Positions 19,819 to 28,347 of a DNA stretch of 58,799 bases are shown in pieces. Each line of letters begins with the position of its first letter. Position 1 is the first letter of the stretch. The stretch covers positions 1-58,799 of the forward strand of contig CAJYAI010000009.1 in assembly GCA_913064725.1 (NCBI GenBank), given 5' to 3'. Both the position numbers and the translations under genes were made by a program. This DNA comes from an uncultured Alteromonadaceae bacterium. GTDB lineage: Bacteria; Pseudomonadota; Gammaproteobacteria; Pseudomonadales; Halieaceae. A model generated the notes under the pieces. It ran no database searches. It had not been told where the DNA came from and saw only the letters and a program-made list of their open reading frames with translations.

Positions 19819-21008
19819 AGAGCGACCGCGGCGAGTACACCGGCGATCGATACGACCGCAAAGGTCGTGACAAAACCTGCCCACTCAGCCACTGCGCCAT
19901 TTGTCGCGGCACCCATCGCGGGTGACGCCATCATGGTCATCGACCATAAGCTCATGACTCGTCCGTGATATTGCGCGTCAATAACGAGTTGCATCAGAGC
20001 TTGACAGCCCGTCCCCGCAATTGTTGTTGTAAATGACAGTAACCCCACCATTAATGCGAGGGTTGCGAGTTCGCGGATCCAAGTCAAGGTCGCCAATAAC
20101 AAGGCGGCGACGAATAAAGCCGTCACAATGAGACGATAAAGACTCGAAATATGTGCTGACTGCCGGCTCATCACCAGCCCACCGAGTACAGCACCTACGC
20201 CGGCCGCCGCCGTCAGCCAGGCCAGTTCGCCGGCACCGCCTAGTAATAGCCGACCTGAGACTGCGGGCAAAAGCTCAATAAAGCTGCGTCCCAGCAACCC
20301 GTTAACTATCGTTGATATCAAAATTAGTGTGACCGCAGGACTGCCACGGACATAATTAAGACCGTCGATAAATTCGCGATTAACACTCTTGTTCAGGCGC
20401 GGCGGGCGTGAGCCAACCCCCTGCAATGAGGCCAATATGACGCCGGACAGCACGAAGAAACCTACGGCGGCAATCCATGCCCAGCTCACACCCCACCTCG
20501 CAATCAGCGCGGCACTCAGGGCAGGACCAAGTATGCGAGCGATATTAAATGACATCGCTGTGAGACCAACGGCGCTGGGAAGTGCGGCACGCGGCACCAG
20601 CAAGGGTACTAAAGCTAAACGCATAGGACTGTGTATGGCTGAGGCAGACCCCAAGGCCGTCGCGAGCAGCAGCAGGGTAAAACGATCAAACAAACCCAGC
20701 AATGTCATAGTGGCGCCAACAAGCCCTATCAATGAGTGAATCAACATTGACGCCATTAAGCCGTGGCGCGGGTTTATCCGATCAGACTGCACCCCAAAGT
20801 ACGGCGATAAAACAAGTGCTGGAGCCAGCATAAGCGCGCCGACTATGCCGACCCAGAGCGGTGACATTGTCAGCTCCCAGGCACTCCAGCCGAGTATGAA
20901 ACGAAGCATCCAGCTGCCCAGTCCCGAAAACCAACTCGCGGGGTAGTAGCGCCGGAACCGAGGCTCTTGTAGCGCAGAACGAACAACCTGTCGCTTTTCA
21001 CGACACAC
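19749..21008 (-). CDS. MFS transporter (EntS-like MFS_3 family)
   Basis: Inner-membrane proton-driven transporter of 419 aa with about 10-12 membrane helices. The pattern (RYYPASWFSGLGSWMLRF, loop after helix 2 SDRINPRH, QYHGRVMSLWSM near helix 10) fits the EntS/MFS_3 branch of drug or siderophore exporters. The substrate cannot be told from sequence; no siderophore genes are nearby. GTG start at 21008. The last 23 codons overlap the end of holA on the other strand. It is divergent from the LexA-controlled imuA, and 40 bp separate its start from the LexA box. Confidence 0.85.
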   Translation of the reverse strand: MCREKRQVVRSALQEPRFRRYYPASWFSGLGSWMLRFILGWSAWELTMSPLWVGIVGALMLAPALVLSPYFGVQSDRINPRHGLMASMLIHSLIGLVGATMTLLGLFDRFTLLLLATALGSASAIHSPMRLALVPLLVPRAALPSAVGLTAMSFNIARILGPALSAALIARWGVSWAWIAAVGFFVLSGVILASLQGVGSRPPRLNKSVNREFIDGLNYVRGSPAVTLILISTIVNGLLGRSFIELLPAVSGRLLLGGAGELAWLTAAAGVGAVLGGLVMSRQSAHISSLYRLIVTALFVAALLLATLTWIRELATLALMVGLLSFTTTIAGTGCQALMQLVIDAQYHGRVMSLWSMTMMASPAMGAATNGAVAEWAGFVTTFAVVSIAGVLAAVALYPRRRVLVAFVPAASATTSDSR

Positions 21009-21047
21009 GAATAACGCCTCTCTTGCTTTTCGAATGCAATGGAACTA

Positions 21048-21063
21048 CTGTTTATTTATACAG
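21048..21063 (+). promoter_or_regulatory. LexA box upstream of imuA
   Basis: CTGTTTATTTATACAG is a CTG-N10-CAG palindrome with an A/T-only core, matching the gammaproteobacterial LexA operator. It overlaps a plausible sigma70 -10 (TACTGT at 21046-21051) placed 17 bp after TTGCTT (21023-21028), so LexA binding would block the promoter. It lies 52 bp before the imuA ATG. Two more boxes of the same form precede imuB and dnaE2. Confidence 0.92.
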
Positions 21064-21115
21064 TATTTCTACTGGTACTTGATGAACATGTATCAGCCTT
21101 ATTTTGGAGCACACT

Positions 21116-21856
21116 ATGAGCTACTCTATCGAGCAAATCATCAACCGACCTGATACCTGGCAAGGCCGTGACGGCCATGGTAATTCACGTGTCATCCTAA
21201 CCACTAAGTCTGCCAATACAGACTGGCACAATAGACAAAGCGTGCCTACCGGATTTGAAAGTCTTGACAAAGAATTGCACCTGCGCGGCTGGCCAACTCA
21301 TGGCGCCGTCGAGGTACTGAGTGACCACGACGGCTCTGAGTGTATGGGACTGTTTTTACCAACCATGCAAAAACTAGCCGGCGAAAAGCGCTGGCTAGCA
21401 TTTATCAATGCACCGCATACACCTTATGCACCGCTATTGCGTGCTCACAATATCCCAACTGAGCAAGTGCTAATGGTTCATCCGAAGCATCGTGATGAAA
21501 CACTGTGGGCTACCGAGCAAGCAGTTCGAAGCACTACTTGTAGTACGGTCTTTGCGTGGCTAGGAAGCACTCACTTTCGTTATGCTGAAATCCGGAAATT
21601 ACAATTAGCAGCCGCGAGCACAGACACTTTACTTTTCTTATTTAGATCAAGCGATGCGCTATCTGACTCAACACCCGTATCGTTGCGCTTACATATTAAT
21701 GCCAACCGCGAAGTCACTGTGGTCAAGCAACGCGGCGGCAAATGTGACGTCGATATTCGTTTACCTGAAAACCCCATCTTGGCAACACACGAGGTGACAC
21801 GTCGAGGTAAAGCGGTTGCCACCAAAACAGGTACATTTTTAACACCCGTCGCATAA
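21116..21856 (+). CDS. imuA: SOS mutasome protein ImuA (SulA-like)
   Basis: RecA-fold-like accessory protein of the ImuA-ImuB-DnaE2 translesion mutasome; often annotated as SulA-like or 'translesion DNA synthesis-associated protein ImuA'. The protein (246 aa) has VPTGFESLDKELHLRGWPTHGAVEVLS, the ALGG-type opening of the family, then LAFINAPHTPYAPLLRAHNI and a Trp-rich segment DETLWATEQAVRS. It ends with KQRGGKCD, typical of ImuA. I chose the ATG at 21116 with GGAG six bases upstream, not the in-frame earlier codon. Unlike most genomes, imuB is not the next gene: it lies 4.5 kb away. A hairpin terminator follows. Confidence 0.85.
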   Translation: MSYSIEQIINRPDTWQGRDGHGNSRVILTTKSANTDWHNRQSVPTGFESLDKELHLRGWPTHGAVEVLSDHDGSECMGLFLPTMQKLAGEKRWLAFINAPHTPYAPLLRAHNIPTEQVLMVHPKHRDETLWATEQAVRSTTCSTVFAWLGSTHFRYAEIRKLQLAAASTDTLLFLFRSSDALSDSTPVSLRLHINANREVTVVKQRGGKCDVDIRLPENPILATHEVTRRGKAVATKTGTFLTPVA

Positions 21857-21867
21857 CTTCCCCAATA

Positions 21868-21906
21868 CCCCGAGACTCGGCTCCCCTCCGAGTTTCGGGG
21901 TTACTC
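21868..21906 (+). terminator. Rho-independent terminator after imuA
   Basis: Left arm ccccgagactcgg (21868-21880) pairs with ccgagtttcgggg (21888-21900): 13 positions with one G·T wobble and a 7-nt loop, followed by ttactcttct. Stem is strong, T-tract modest. It separates imuA from the following TauE/SafE gene. Confidence 0.85.
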
Positions 21907-21955
21907 TTCTAGAGGATGGACTGCGTTAATCGTCAGACCTCTAACCGAATACGTT

Positions 21956-22726
21956 ATGCTCTCGCAGCTATCTATGATCTTGTGCGAGATGCCAGAACTC
22001 CCCATAACAATCGACGTCTTATCCTTACTCGTAGCGACCAGCTTCGTGGCTTCAATGCTAACCGCATCGGTGGGTATTGGTGGTGGAACTCTGGTACTCG
22101 CCGTACTCGTCGTCACGGTACCCATAGCCGCCGTTGTTCCACTCCATAGCGTCGTCCAACTTGGCTCCAATACGGGGCGCGCCATAATGACGCGGCATCA
22201 TGTTGCGATGTCACTATTTCGACCGATACTCCTAGGTGCCATTGTCGGAACTCTTCTAGCCGCCCCCCTTACCGCCTTTTGGCTAAATGAGGTACAGCTA
22301 ACTCTCGTGCTCGCTGGCTTCACTCTTTTAGTCACGTGGATTCCAATGCCTACTGTAAAAACCCACCACAGTCATCACAATCTACTGTTCAGTGTTGGCA
22401 TCAGTTTCGTGGGCGTGTTTGTCAGCGCGACTGGCCCGCTTGTCGCGGCTTACCTTCGACATCAAGCCACTGACAGAAAAGTACTGGTTGCCACTATGGC
22501 TGCGAGTGTCTCCTTTATGAATCTGTTCCGAATCATTCTGTTTAGCGGACTCGGCTTCCTGTGGAGCGACTGGCTCATTCCCCTTCTGGCAATGGTAAGC
22601 GCTGGTTTTGCAGGTACGTTAATCGGGTTACGGCTTCTCGGAAAACTACCGGAGCGGCTGTTCCAGACCTTCCTCAAACTGGCATTAACAACTCTCGCGG
22701 CGCTTATGATCGCGAGAGTGCTCTGA
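21956..22726 (+). CDS. TauE/SafE family membrane protein
   Basis: Putative anion permease of the TauE/SafE (DUF81) family, generally linked to export or import of sulfonates, sulfite or organic acids; the substrate is unknown here. It has about eight hydrophobic helices and two half-repeats: the first has ASMLTASVGIGGGTLVL, the second VGVFVSATGPLVAAYLR. It ends directly at the convergent DUF885 gene (7 bp between stops). The ATG at 21956 is used; the ATG at 21989 (MPELPITID) is an equally good start. It lies between two SOS genes but has no LexA box. Confidence 0.85.
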   Translation: MLSQLSMILCEMPELPITIDVLSLLVATSFVASMLTASVGIGGGTLVLAVLVVTVPIAAVVPLHSVVQLGSNTGRAIMTRHHVAMSLFRPILLGAIVGTLLAAPLTAFWLNEVQLTLVLAGFTLLVTWIPMPTVKTHHSHHNLLFSVGISFVGVFVSATGPLVAAYLRHQATDRKVLVATMAASVSFMNLFRIILFSGLGFLWSDWLIPLLAMVSAGFAGTLIGLRLLGKLPERLFQTFLKLALTTLAALMIARVL

Positions 22727-22733
22727 ATACTCG

Positions 22734-24578
22734 TCAACTTTCCTTCAGTTGAGATTGCACCATGGCATCGATGTTTTCTGCCAGCTTATCAAGCGGTACT
22801 GGGCCACTTGCCAACACCGTATCGTGGAATAGACGTATATCGAATGCATCACCGAGAGCGGCGCGGGCATTTTCCCGCAACTCGAGAATACGAAGCTTAC
22901 CAATCATGTAAGCCGTCGCTTGCCCTGGCATAGCAATGTAGCGCTCAATGGCTTTGATACAGTCGTATTCGGCATTAGGTGTATTTTCGACGAGGTACGC
23001 AATAGCTTCCTCGCGACTCCAACGCTTATCGTGGATCCCCGTGTCCACAACCAGACGTGCAGCACGCCATAACTCCATAGCGAGCTGGCCAAAGCGCGAG
23101 TACGGATCCTCATAAAAGCCCATTTCATAAGCAAGCTGCTCCGTGTATAGCCCCCAGCCTTCCGAAAAGGCAGTAAAACTGAGATACCGCTGTAGGTCAG
23201 GTATATCCTCTAGCTCTGCCGTAATTGCTCGCTGTAGGTGGTGTCCCGGTAACCCCTCATGAAAAGCAAGCGCTTCAAGGTCTGTCTTTGGCATGGCTGA
23301 CATGTCGTATAAGTTGGCATAGAAAATACCCGGGCGTGATCCGTCGGGTGGGGGGCTTTGATAAAACGCCTTACCGGCACCTTGTTCTCGAAACGGCTCG
23401 ACTCGTTTTACGACTAACTCCGCTTTTGGAAGCACACCGAAATACTCAGGTAGCTTGGCTTCCATTCGCGCAATAGCAGACCTCGCATCATCAAGATACT
23501 GATCTCGTCCTTGATCAGTATTTGGATAGCGCAGCGCCTGATTTTCTCTTACCGAGACAAAAAACGCTTGTAGCGTCCCCGAAAAACCAACCTCTTGCAT
23601 GATGGCACGCATCTCATTGTGGATACGAGCTACATTGCTCAAGCCTAGCTCATGCACCTCATCCGCTGTCAGATCAGTCGTCGTGTACCACCTCAGCAGA
23701 CGTTGGTAATACTCTCCCCCATCGGGTAGTCGCCAGACACCATCATCACCGCTAGCCGACAGCGACAAACGTGCCACCGTGGCCATAAACCGCTCGTAAG
23801 CAGGCTTAAACTGCGTCAACAAAGCATCACGCCCGGCGTTAAGTAGCCGAGCTGTTTCGTCTTCAGGCAGTCCTAATTTAGCAACTTTATCTTGAAAATC
23901 AGACCACACTGGGGACGCTATCTCAGCGTCCTCAAATGGCCGGCCACTAATGACGTTACTGGCAGAGTTCAGAATGATCGGATACATCCAATCGACGAGA
24001 TAGAGACCCTTATCAGCGCGGCGCTCTAACTGCGCTTCTACTTCGCCAAGATAGCTCTCTACATTTCGTATTCGTCCAACATAGGCTTCAGCATCAGCCA
24101 GCGACGTCACACCATGGATATTGATCAGCGAACTGGGAATGCTGGTATGCGCACCGCGGTATTGGTGAACGGCATACTGATGATCCCTGAAGTCATCCAT
24201 CATTAGTGATCGCTCAAGTGATAACCGATATAAATCGAGTGAAAGCTGTCCAGAAGGTGGCAGTTCAGCTCGGTCAAACCCATCCAACTGCAATAGACGG
24301 GCCTCCATACGCTGCCGCTCTTCAATCTGAAAAGCCTCCGATTGTGGATTCCATTCATCCTGCCGGTCTTTGATGCCCAGGTAACTCGCCGTGAACGGCT
24401 GGCGCGACAAGTTATCTGCAAACACATCAGCCAGATATTGTTTAAGCCGCTCATGCTCGGATTGCTGAACTCCGATATCCGATGGCAGTTCAGCATTTCG
24501 ATCATTGCTTTCGCCACAACCCGTCAAGGTCAGCAGGAGGACACAGAGAAATAACAGAGAAGAAGCTAGACGTTGCAT
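22734..24578 (-). CDS. DUF885 family lipoprotein, putative metallopeptidase
   Basis: Large (614 aa) DUF885/COG4805 protein. The N-terminus is a lipoprotein signal peptide with lipobox LTGC (Cys about residue 21), so it is probably anchored on the periplasmic face of a membrane. The motif AFHEGLPGHHLQRAI near residues 437-451 contains the HExxH-like zinc-binding pattern, and SEGWGLYTEQLAYEMGFY supplies the downstream Glu, suggesting a metalloprotease/carboxypeptidase fold. No experimental function is known to me for this subgroup. Divergent from the carboxyltransferase gene across 134 bp that include a small CTTGC-TTGA-GCAAG hairpin (24656-24669). Confidence 0.88.
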   Translation of the reverse strand: MQRLASSLLFLCVLLLTLTGCGESNDRNAELPSDIGVQQSEHERLKQYLADVFADNLSRQPFTASYLGIKDRQDEWNPQSEAFQIEERQRMEARLLQLDGFDRAELPPSGQLSLDLYRLSLERSLMMDDFRDHQYAVHQYRGAHTSIPSSLINIHGVTSLADAEAYVGRIRNVESYLGEVEAQLERRADKGLYLVDWMYPIILNSASNVISGRPFEDAEIASPVWSDFQDKVAKLGLPEDETARLLNAGRDALLTQFKPAYERFMATVARLSLSASGDDGVWRLPDGGEYYQRLLRWYTTTDLTADEVHELGLSNVARIHNEMRAIMQEVGFSGTLQAFFVSVRENQALRYPNTDQGRDQYLDDARSAIARMEAKLPEYFGVLPKAELVVKRVEPFREQGAGKAFYQSPPPDGSRPGIFYANLYDMSAMPKTDLEALAFHEGLPGHHLQRAITAELEDIPDLQRYLSFTAFSEGWGLYTEQLAYEMGFYEDPYSRFGQLAMELWRAARLVVDTGIHDKRWSREEAIAYLVENTPNAEYDCIKAIERYIAMPGQATAYMIGKLRILELRENARAALGDAFDIRLFHDTVLASGPVPLDKLAENIDAMVQSQLKES

Positions 24579-24712
24579 AATGTGGACTCGATAACGAACA
24601 GATAGACCGCCTAGAGTAACCCAACAGGTCTCATGTGGTGGCTGTCACAAGAGAACTTGCTTGAGCAAGACTTGGACCTTATCGTCTAGTCACTCATCCA
24701 CGGGAGCCAACA

Positions 24713-26239
24713 GTGTCCACAGGACCCATACAGACAGATGCGCAGGCCCATTTAGATCAGGCCATCGCCGAGACACTCGATGCTGCGAGAACAGCAGCCC
24801 AAGACAAGCGGCATGCCAAAGGATTTCGGACAGCGCGAGAAAACCTCTATGACCTTATCGACGATGGGAGCTTCATCGAGTACGGACAACTTGCCGTTGC
24901 TGCGCAACGAGGCCGACGAGATTCGGCGTCCTTACGGATCGATACCGCCGCAGATGGCGTTATTACCGGCACGGCAACCGTCAATGCAGAGCTGATAACA
25001 AACTCCAAATCCGACGTTGCTGTCGCAATTTACGACTACAGCGTTCTCGCTGGAACGCAAGGCTTCTTCCACCATCAAAAGCTAGACCGAATTTTCGATC
25101 TTGCCGAACGTGATCATTTACCGTTCGTCATGTACACCGAAGGGGGCGGCGGTCGCCCCGGTGATACCGATGTTAAAGTCAGCATTGCTGGCCTCAACAG
25201 TACATCGTTTAGCCGATGGGCAGGTTTAACCGGCAAGGTTCCGCGCGTCACAGTCAACAACGGATACTGTTTCGCAGGCAATGCAGCCCTATTTGGAGCC
25301 GGGGATGTCCGTATCGCCACCAAATCATCCTCTATCGGTATGGCTGGCCCTGCCATGATCGAAGGTGGCGGACTCGGTGTCTTTCACCCCAATGAAATTG
25401 GTCCGGCAAATACACTATGCAATGCGGGCGCCATCGATATATTGGCTGAAGACGAAGCGCATGCGACAGCTCTTGCCAAGTGCGTTCTTAGCTATGCGCA
25501 AGGCGACATAATATCGTCTGGAGCACCGGAACAAACCGCGCTTCGATCCATACTCCCCGATAACCGCCGCATGGCCTACGATGTCAGACGCGTGATGACC
25601 GTCCTATTTGATCATCAATCGGTCATTGAATTGCGACCGGTTTACGGCCGAGCCGTGGTGACGGCCCTAGCGCGCATTGATGGTCACCCTGTTGCGGTCA
25701 TTGCGAGTGACTGTCGCCATCTGGGTGGTGCTATTGATGTCGACGCGGCGAGAAAGGCGGGGGATATGATGACGCTTGCCAAGCGTTGGCAGCTACCCAT
25801 CGTATCGCTGGTCGATACGCCTGGGTTTATGGTGGGGCCCGATAGCGAAGCGATGGGCGCTGCCAAAGTCATGCCAGAGCTCTTTAATACAGCAGCGAGT
25901 GTCGATACGCCCTGGGTAGGGCTGTTCCTGAGGCGTGGCTATGGATTGGGCGCCATGGCCCTTGTCGGCGGCTCATTTGACTTCCCCACAATCACCGCTA
26001 GCTGGCCTCAAGGCGAATTCGGCGGTATGGGTCTAGAAGGCGCTGTACGACTGGGCTTTAAGAAGGAATTAGAAGCGGTACCCGACGGCGAGGCGCGCGA
26101 TGCACTGTATGAAAAACTGGTCGCAGAGATGTACGAAAAAGGGCGTGCAACGGAAGCGGCTGCTTATCTTGAGATCGACATGGTGATTGACCCAGCTGAG
26201 AGCCGGCAGGTCATTTTACGAGGCATTCAGAAGCGATAG
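24713..26239 (+). CDS. Acyl-CoA carboxylase carboxyltransferase subunit
   Basis: Biotin-dependent carboxyltransferase (PccB/AccD-like, two crotonase-fold halves). The N-terminal half includes DDGSFIEYG, the TGTATVN and YDYSVLAGTQGFFHHQKLDR segments and the oxyanion glycine patch EGGGGRPGD. The C-terminal half has IASDCRHLGGAIDVDAARKAGDMM, LVDTPGFMVGPDSE and LRRGYGLGAMALVGG. Which acyl-CoA it uses cannot be decided by eye. No biotin carboxylase or biotin-carrier gene is adjacent, so it either pairs with one elsewhere or belongs to a self-sufficient type. GTG start with gggagcc upstream. It is not SOS-linked except by position: imuB with its own LexA box follows. Confidence 0.88.
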   Translation: MSTGPIQTDAQAHLDQAIAETLDAARTAAQDKRHAKGFRTARENLYDLIDDGSFIEYGQLAVAAQRGRRDSASLRIDTAADGVITGTATVNAELITNSKSDVAVAIYDYSVLAGTQGFFHHQKLDRIFDLAERDHLPFVMYTEGGGGRPGDTDVKVSIAGLNSTSFSRWAGLTGKVPRVTVNNGYCFAGNAALFGAGDVRIATKSSSIGMAGPAMIEGGGLGVFHPNEIGPANTLCNAGAIDILAEDEAHATALAKCVLSYAQGDIISSGAPEQTALRSILPDNRRMAYDVRRVMTVLFDHQSVIELRPVYGRAVVTALARIDGHPVAVIASDCRHLGGAIDVDAARKAGDMMTLAKRWQLPIVSLVDTPGFMVGPDSEAMGAAKVMPELFNTAASVDTPWVGLFLRRGYGLGAMALVGGSFDFPTITASWPQGEFGGMGLEGAVRLGFKKELEAVPDGEARDALYEKLVAEMYEKGRATEAAAYLEIDMVIDPAESRQVILRGIQKR

Positions 26240-26262
26240 TACACTTCTGACCATGAGAGATC

Positions 26263-26280
26263 CGACGCAACATTGCGTCG
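26263..26280. repeat. 18-bp perfect inverted repeat between carboxyltransferase gene and imuB
   Basis: CGACGCAACATTGCGTCG (26263-26280): 8-bp arms with a 2-bp centre. It could form a 6-bp stem with a 6-nt loop as a weak transcription barrier after the carboxyltransferase gene (no T-run follows), or be a protein-binding palindrome 32 bp before the imuB LexA box. Confidence 0.7.
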
Positions 26281-26311
26281 AGCACTTGTAGACCTGGCCA
26301 TCATCCATATA

Positions 26312-26327
26312 CTGTATAAATAAACAG
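26312..26327 (+). promoter_or_regulatory. LexA box upstream of imuB
   Basis: CTGTATAAATAAACAG, CTG-N10-CAG with an all-A/T core. It ends 17 bp before the chosen GTG start of imuB and would sit on the promoter -10 region (TATAAAT inside the box). Confidence 0.92.
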
Positions 26328-26344
26328 TATATGGATTGGCTTTT

Positions 26345-27787
26345 GTGCTCTGGCTCTGCCTTCATTTTCCGAAATTGCCACTTGAAGCGCTCACGGTAAA
26401 ACCCGATTTTGCCGAGACGCATTTACGCGTTGTTATCGAATCCCAGCACGTCATTACCTGTGATGACGCAGTAGAAGCCTTAGGCGTTAAAGCTGGCTTA
26501 AAGCAGTCGACAGTGCGCGGCTTACTGAGTGGTCATTCACTTCAACTGTTAAGCCGAGATCGCGGCAAAGAGCAGCAAACCCTGAAGCGTCTTAGGCAAT
26601 GGGCATATTCGATCACACCGACCCTGAGCTTGTGGCGAGAAGACTGCTTACAACTTGAGGTGAGCCGCTGTCTGTTAGTCCACAGTGGTCTTGAAAATCT
26701 ACTCCGCAAGCTGGCCATTGAGCTGGATCAACGCGGATTTAGTGTGTCTTTAGGTATGGGGCCGAGCCGAGAAGCCGCTTGGCTGTTTAGCCAATCACAG
26801 CGCGCACCGTTAGCTATGTCCGCAGCTCACAGCTTGCCACTCGAGACACAACTAGCGCCCATTCCCCTGTCCTATGTTACCGAGTTCCCCAAAGACACAA
26901 CTGCGCTTGCCAAAGCTGGTGTGCGTACTTTTAAAGACTTACTTGCACTACCGAGCGCATCAGTTAAGCGACGGTGTAGCCGCGAATTTTCACTATGGAT
27001 CGATCGCCTTCTATGCCGTACTGAACCAGCTTTGGCAGACTTTCAGCCTGATCCGGAGTACAGCGATATTATCTGGCTTGGCTACGGCTCTAAAAACCAT
27101 CAGGAGCTCCCACCACCAATGGAGACCCTCTTGACAGGCTTTGCCTCGTTCCTTCGGCATACACAGCTCGAAACGCAGCATATTTGCTGGACGTTTATAC
27201 CCACACAAGGACCACGGGTAACCCTGCACATCCGCAGCAGCGAATGCCATAACGATCCCCAACGTTGGCTGGAACAGTCCTCATTGAAATTGGAGCAAAT
27301 TACCTTTGAGGATTTGATCGAAGGTGTTCAGATCGATGCCTGTGAGCTATCGGCAGCCCAGCACCGAACGCAAGATTTATTTTTAGAATCTAAACATCAA
27401 GAGCCACTATCTCAGCTCATTGATCGCCTGCGTAGTCGTCTTGGTTTTCAGGCAGTAGAGCATGTTTACGAGCGCTCAGAGCACCTTCCAGAATACTGTT
27501 CCTATACAGACCCCAATCAACTAACTGCGGATACGACTAGTTCTGTCGCACCGAGCCGACCTTTTTGGTTACTCAAATCCCCCCAACCCATTAGTCAGCG
27601 AGGGAAACAACTGTATTGGATGGATGCGCTAGCTATTGTTAGAGGCCCTGAACGCTTGGAGGATTACTGGTGGAGTCAGCCAGCAAGTCGGGATTATTAC
27701 GTTGCAAAAACAGCTGCTGGACAACCCGTTTGGATCTTCCAAGATCGCTATAGCCGCTGTTGGTTTTTGCATGGGATATTCGAATAA
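26345..27787 (+). CDS. imuB: SOS mutasome Y-family polymerase-like protein ImuB
   Basis: Non-catalytic Y-family (DinP/UmuC-like) protein that bridges ImuA, DnaE2 and the beta clamp during SOS mutagenesis. The N-terminus LWLCLHFPKLPLEAL is the typical ImuB start. The polymerase-like palm follows, with GLKQSTVRGLLSGHSLQLLSRD in the position of the catalytic-acid region but lacking the Y-family acidic triad pattern. The helix-hairpin-helix-like AGVRTFKDLLALPSASVKRR comes next. The C-terminus (PFWLLKSPQPI, GPERLEDYWWS, RDYYVAK, CWFLHGIFE) is characteristic of the family. I favour GTG at 26345 (TGGA upstream) over TTG at 26336. Standalone transcription unit with its own LexA box. Confidence 0.88.
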   Translation: MLWLCLHFPKLPLEALTVKPDFAETHLRVVIESQHVITCDDAVEALGVKAGLKQSTVRGLLSGHSLQLLSRDRGKEQQTLKRLRQWAYSITPTLSLWREDCLQLEVSRCLLVHSGLENLLRKLAIELDQRGFSVSLGMGPSREAAWLFSQSQRAPLAMSAAHSLPLETQLAPIPLSYVTEFPKDTTALAKAGVRTFKDLLALPSASVKRRCSREFSLWIDRLLCRTEPALADFQPDPEYSDIIWLGYGSKNHQELPPPMETLLTGFASFLRHTQLETQHICWTFIPTQGPRVTLHIRSSECHNDPQRWLEQSSLKLEQITFEDLIEGVQIDACELSAAQHRTQDLFLESKHQEPLSQLIDRLRSRLGFQAVEHVYERSEHLPEYCSYTDPNQLTADTTSSVAPSRPFWLLKSPQPISQRGKQLYWMDALAIVRGPERLEDYWWSQPASRDYYVAKTAAGQPVWIFQDRYSRCWFLHGIFE

Positions 27788-27847
27788 TGTGAATTTTTTT
27801 ATTTATTACACTTTTATTTCAGAAAAACTTCATTTAAGTTACATAGG

Positions 27848-27922
27848 CTACCTAAGGTAGTTGCGGAAAATCCGCGAAACGCTGTGAAGCGATAGCACGC
27901 CGTGAGGCGTAAGGAGACTAGA
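27848..27922 (+). ncRNA. Structured 5' leader with tandem GTGA-tetraloop hairpins
   Basis: Four short stems are stacked before the start codon of the next gene: CTACC-taa-GGTAG (27848-27860); GCGG-aaaat-CCGC (27863-27875); CGCT-GTGA-AGCG (27880-27891); ACGCC-GTGA-GGCGT (27897-27910). The last two both close GNRA-type GTGA tetraloops. The Shine-Dalgarno AAGGAG (27911-27916) starts immediately after the last stem, six bases from the ATG. This looks like a cis-acting RNA element (stability or translational control). It does not match any riboswitch consensus that I know. No ligand is suggested. Confidence 0.55.
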
Positions 27923-28276
27923 ATGAAAATAAAGAACCTAGCCATAGGCCTCTGCGTTTTAGGAGGCATGTATACCTCAGCAGCATCCGCCGAGGTTGTT
28001 CAGGACTGTGTACTCACCGGCGAAGTCATCGGTGTCAGTAAGCAGGCAGATGACACCATGCGTGTCCGATTCCATAAACTCGAGGACGGTGAACTCGCCA
28101 GCTGTAACCTAAAGCGCCGAGCAAAGCGCGGGCGTGTAACCGCTGACATCACCATGTCAGGTGTAGAGCTACCACGCGGATCGGTGGTCACCTATGCATT
28201 CCAACAAACACGTTCACAAGCGACATGGGAACTCCTGAGCGCTGATCGATCTGTTCTACTCAGTTCGAATAACTGA
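27923..28276 (+). CDS. Small secreted protein of unknown function
   Basis: I do not recognise a family. The protein is 117 aa with a clear Sec signal peptide (MKIKNLAIGLCVLGGMYTSA..., cleavage likely after ASA at residue 23), giving a mature ~94-residue protein. Two cysteines (C29 and C61) could form a disulfide. The mature part is mixed-charge beta-like sequence (TGEVIGVSKQADDTMRVRF, LPRGSVVTYAFQQTR) with a basic patch KRRAKRGR; an OB- or beta-sandwich-like periplasmic fold is conceivable. The start is fixed by AAGGAG six bases before ATG 27923. It has the structured leader just described and its own terminator, so it is a monocistronic, probably well-expressed gene. Confidence 0.8.
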   Translation: MKIKNLAIGLCVLGGMYTSAASAEVVQDCVLTGEVIGVSKQADDTMRVRFHKLEDGELASCNLKRRAKRGRVTADITMSGVELPRGSVVTYAFQQTRSQATWELLSADRSVLLSSNN

Positions 28277-28298
28277 TAGATAAGAACGTCAGAACGTC

Positions 28299-28336
28299 AA
28301 TACCACCTGAGCCCGTGCTTGGGTGGTATTTGTTTT
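28299..28336 (+). terminator. Rho-independent terminator after small secreted protein gene
   Basis: Perfect 9-bp outer stem AATACCACC (28299-28307) / GGTGGTATT (28322-28330) with an inner AGC/GCT stem, followed by TGTTTTA. It lies between convergent genes and may serve both strands, though the A-tract on the left is weak. Confidence 0.85.
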
Positions 28337-28347
28337 ACTCGGTTAAT

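Noticed and set aside
24601-24712. Terminator or operator in the DUF885/carboxyltransferase divergent gap
   Set aside because: Only a 5-bp CTTGC/GCAAG hairpin without T-tract or recognisable site; too weak to call.
27848-27922. Known riboswitch (c-di-GMP-I, THF, guanidine, glycine, SAM)
   Set aside because: None of the conserved core strings of these classes is present; only simple stacked stems with GTGA loops are seen.
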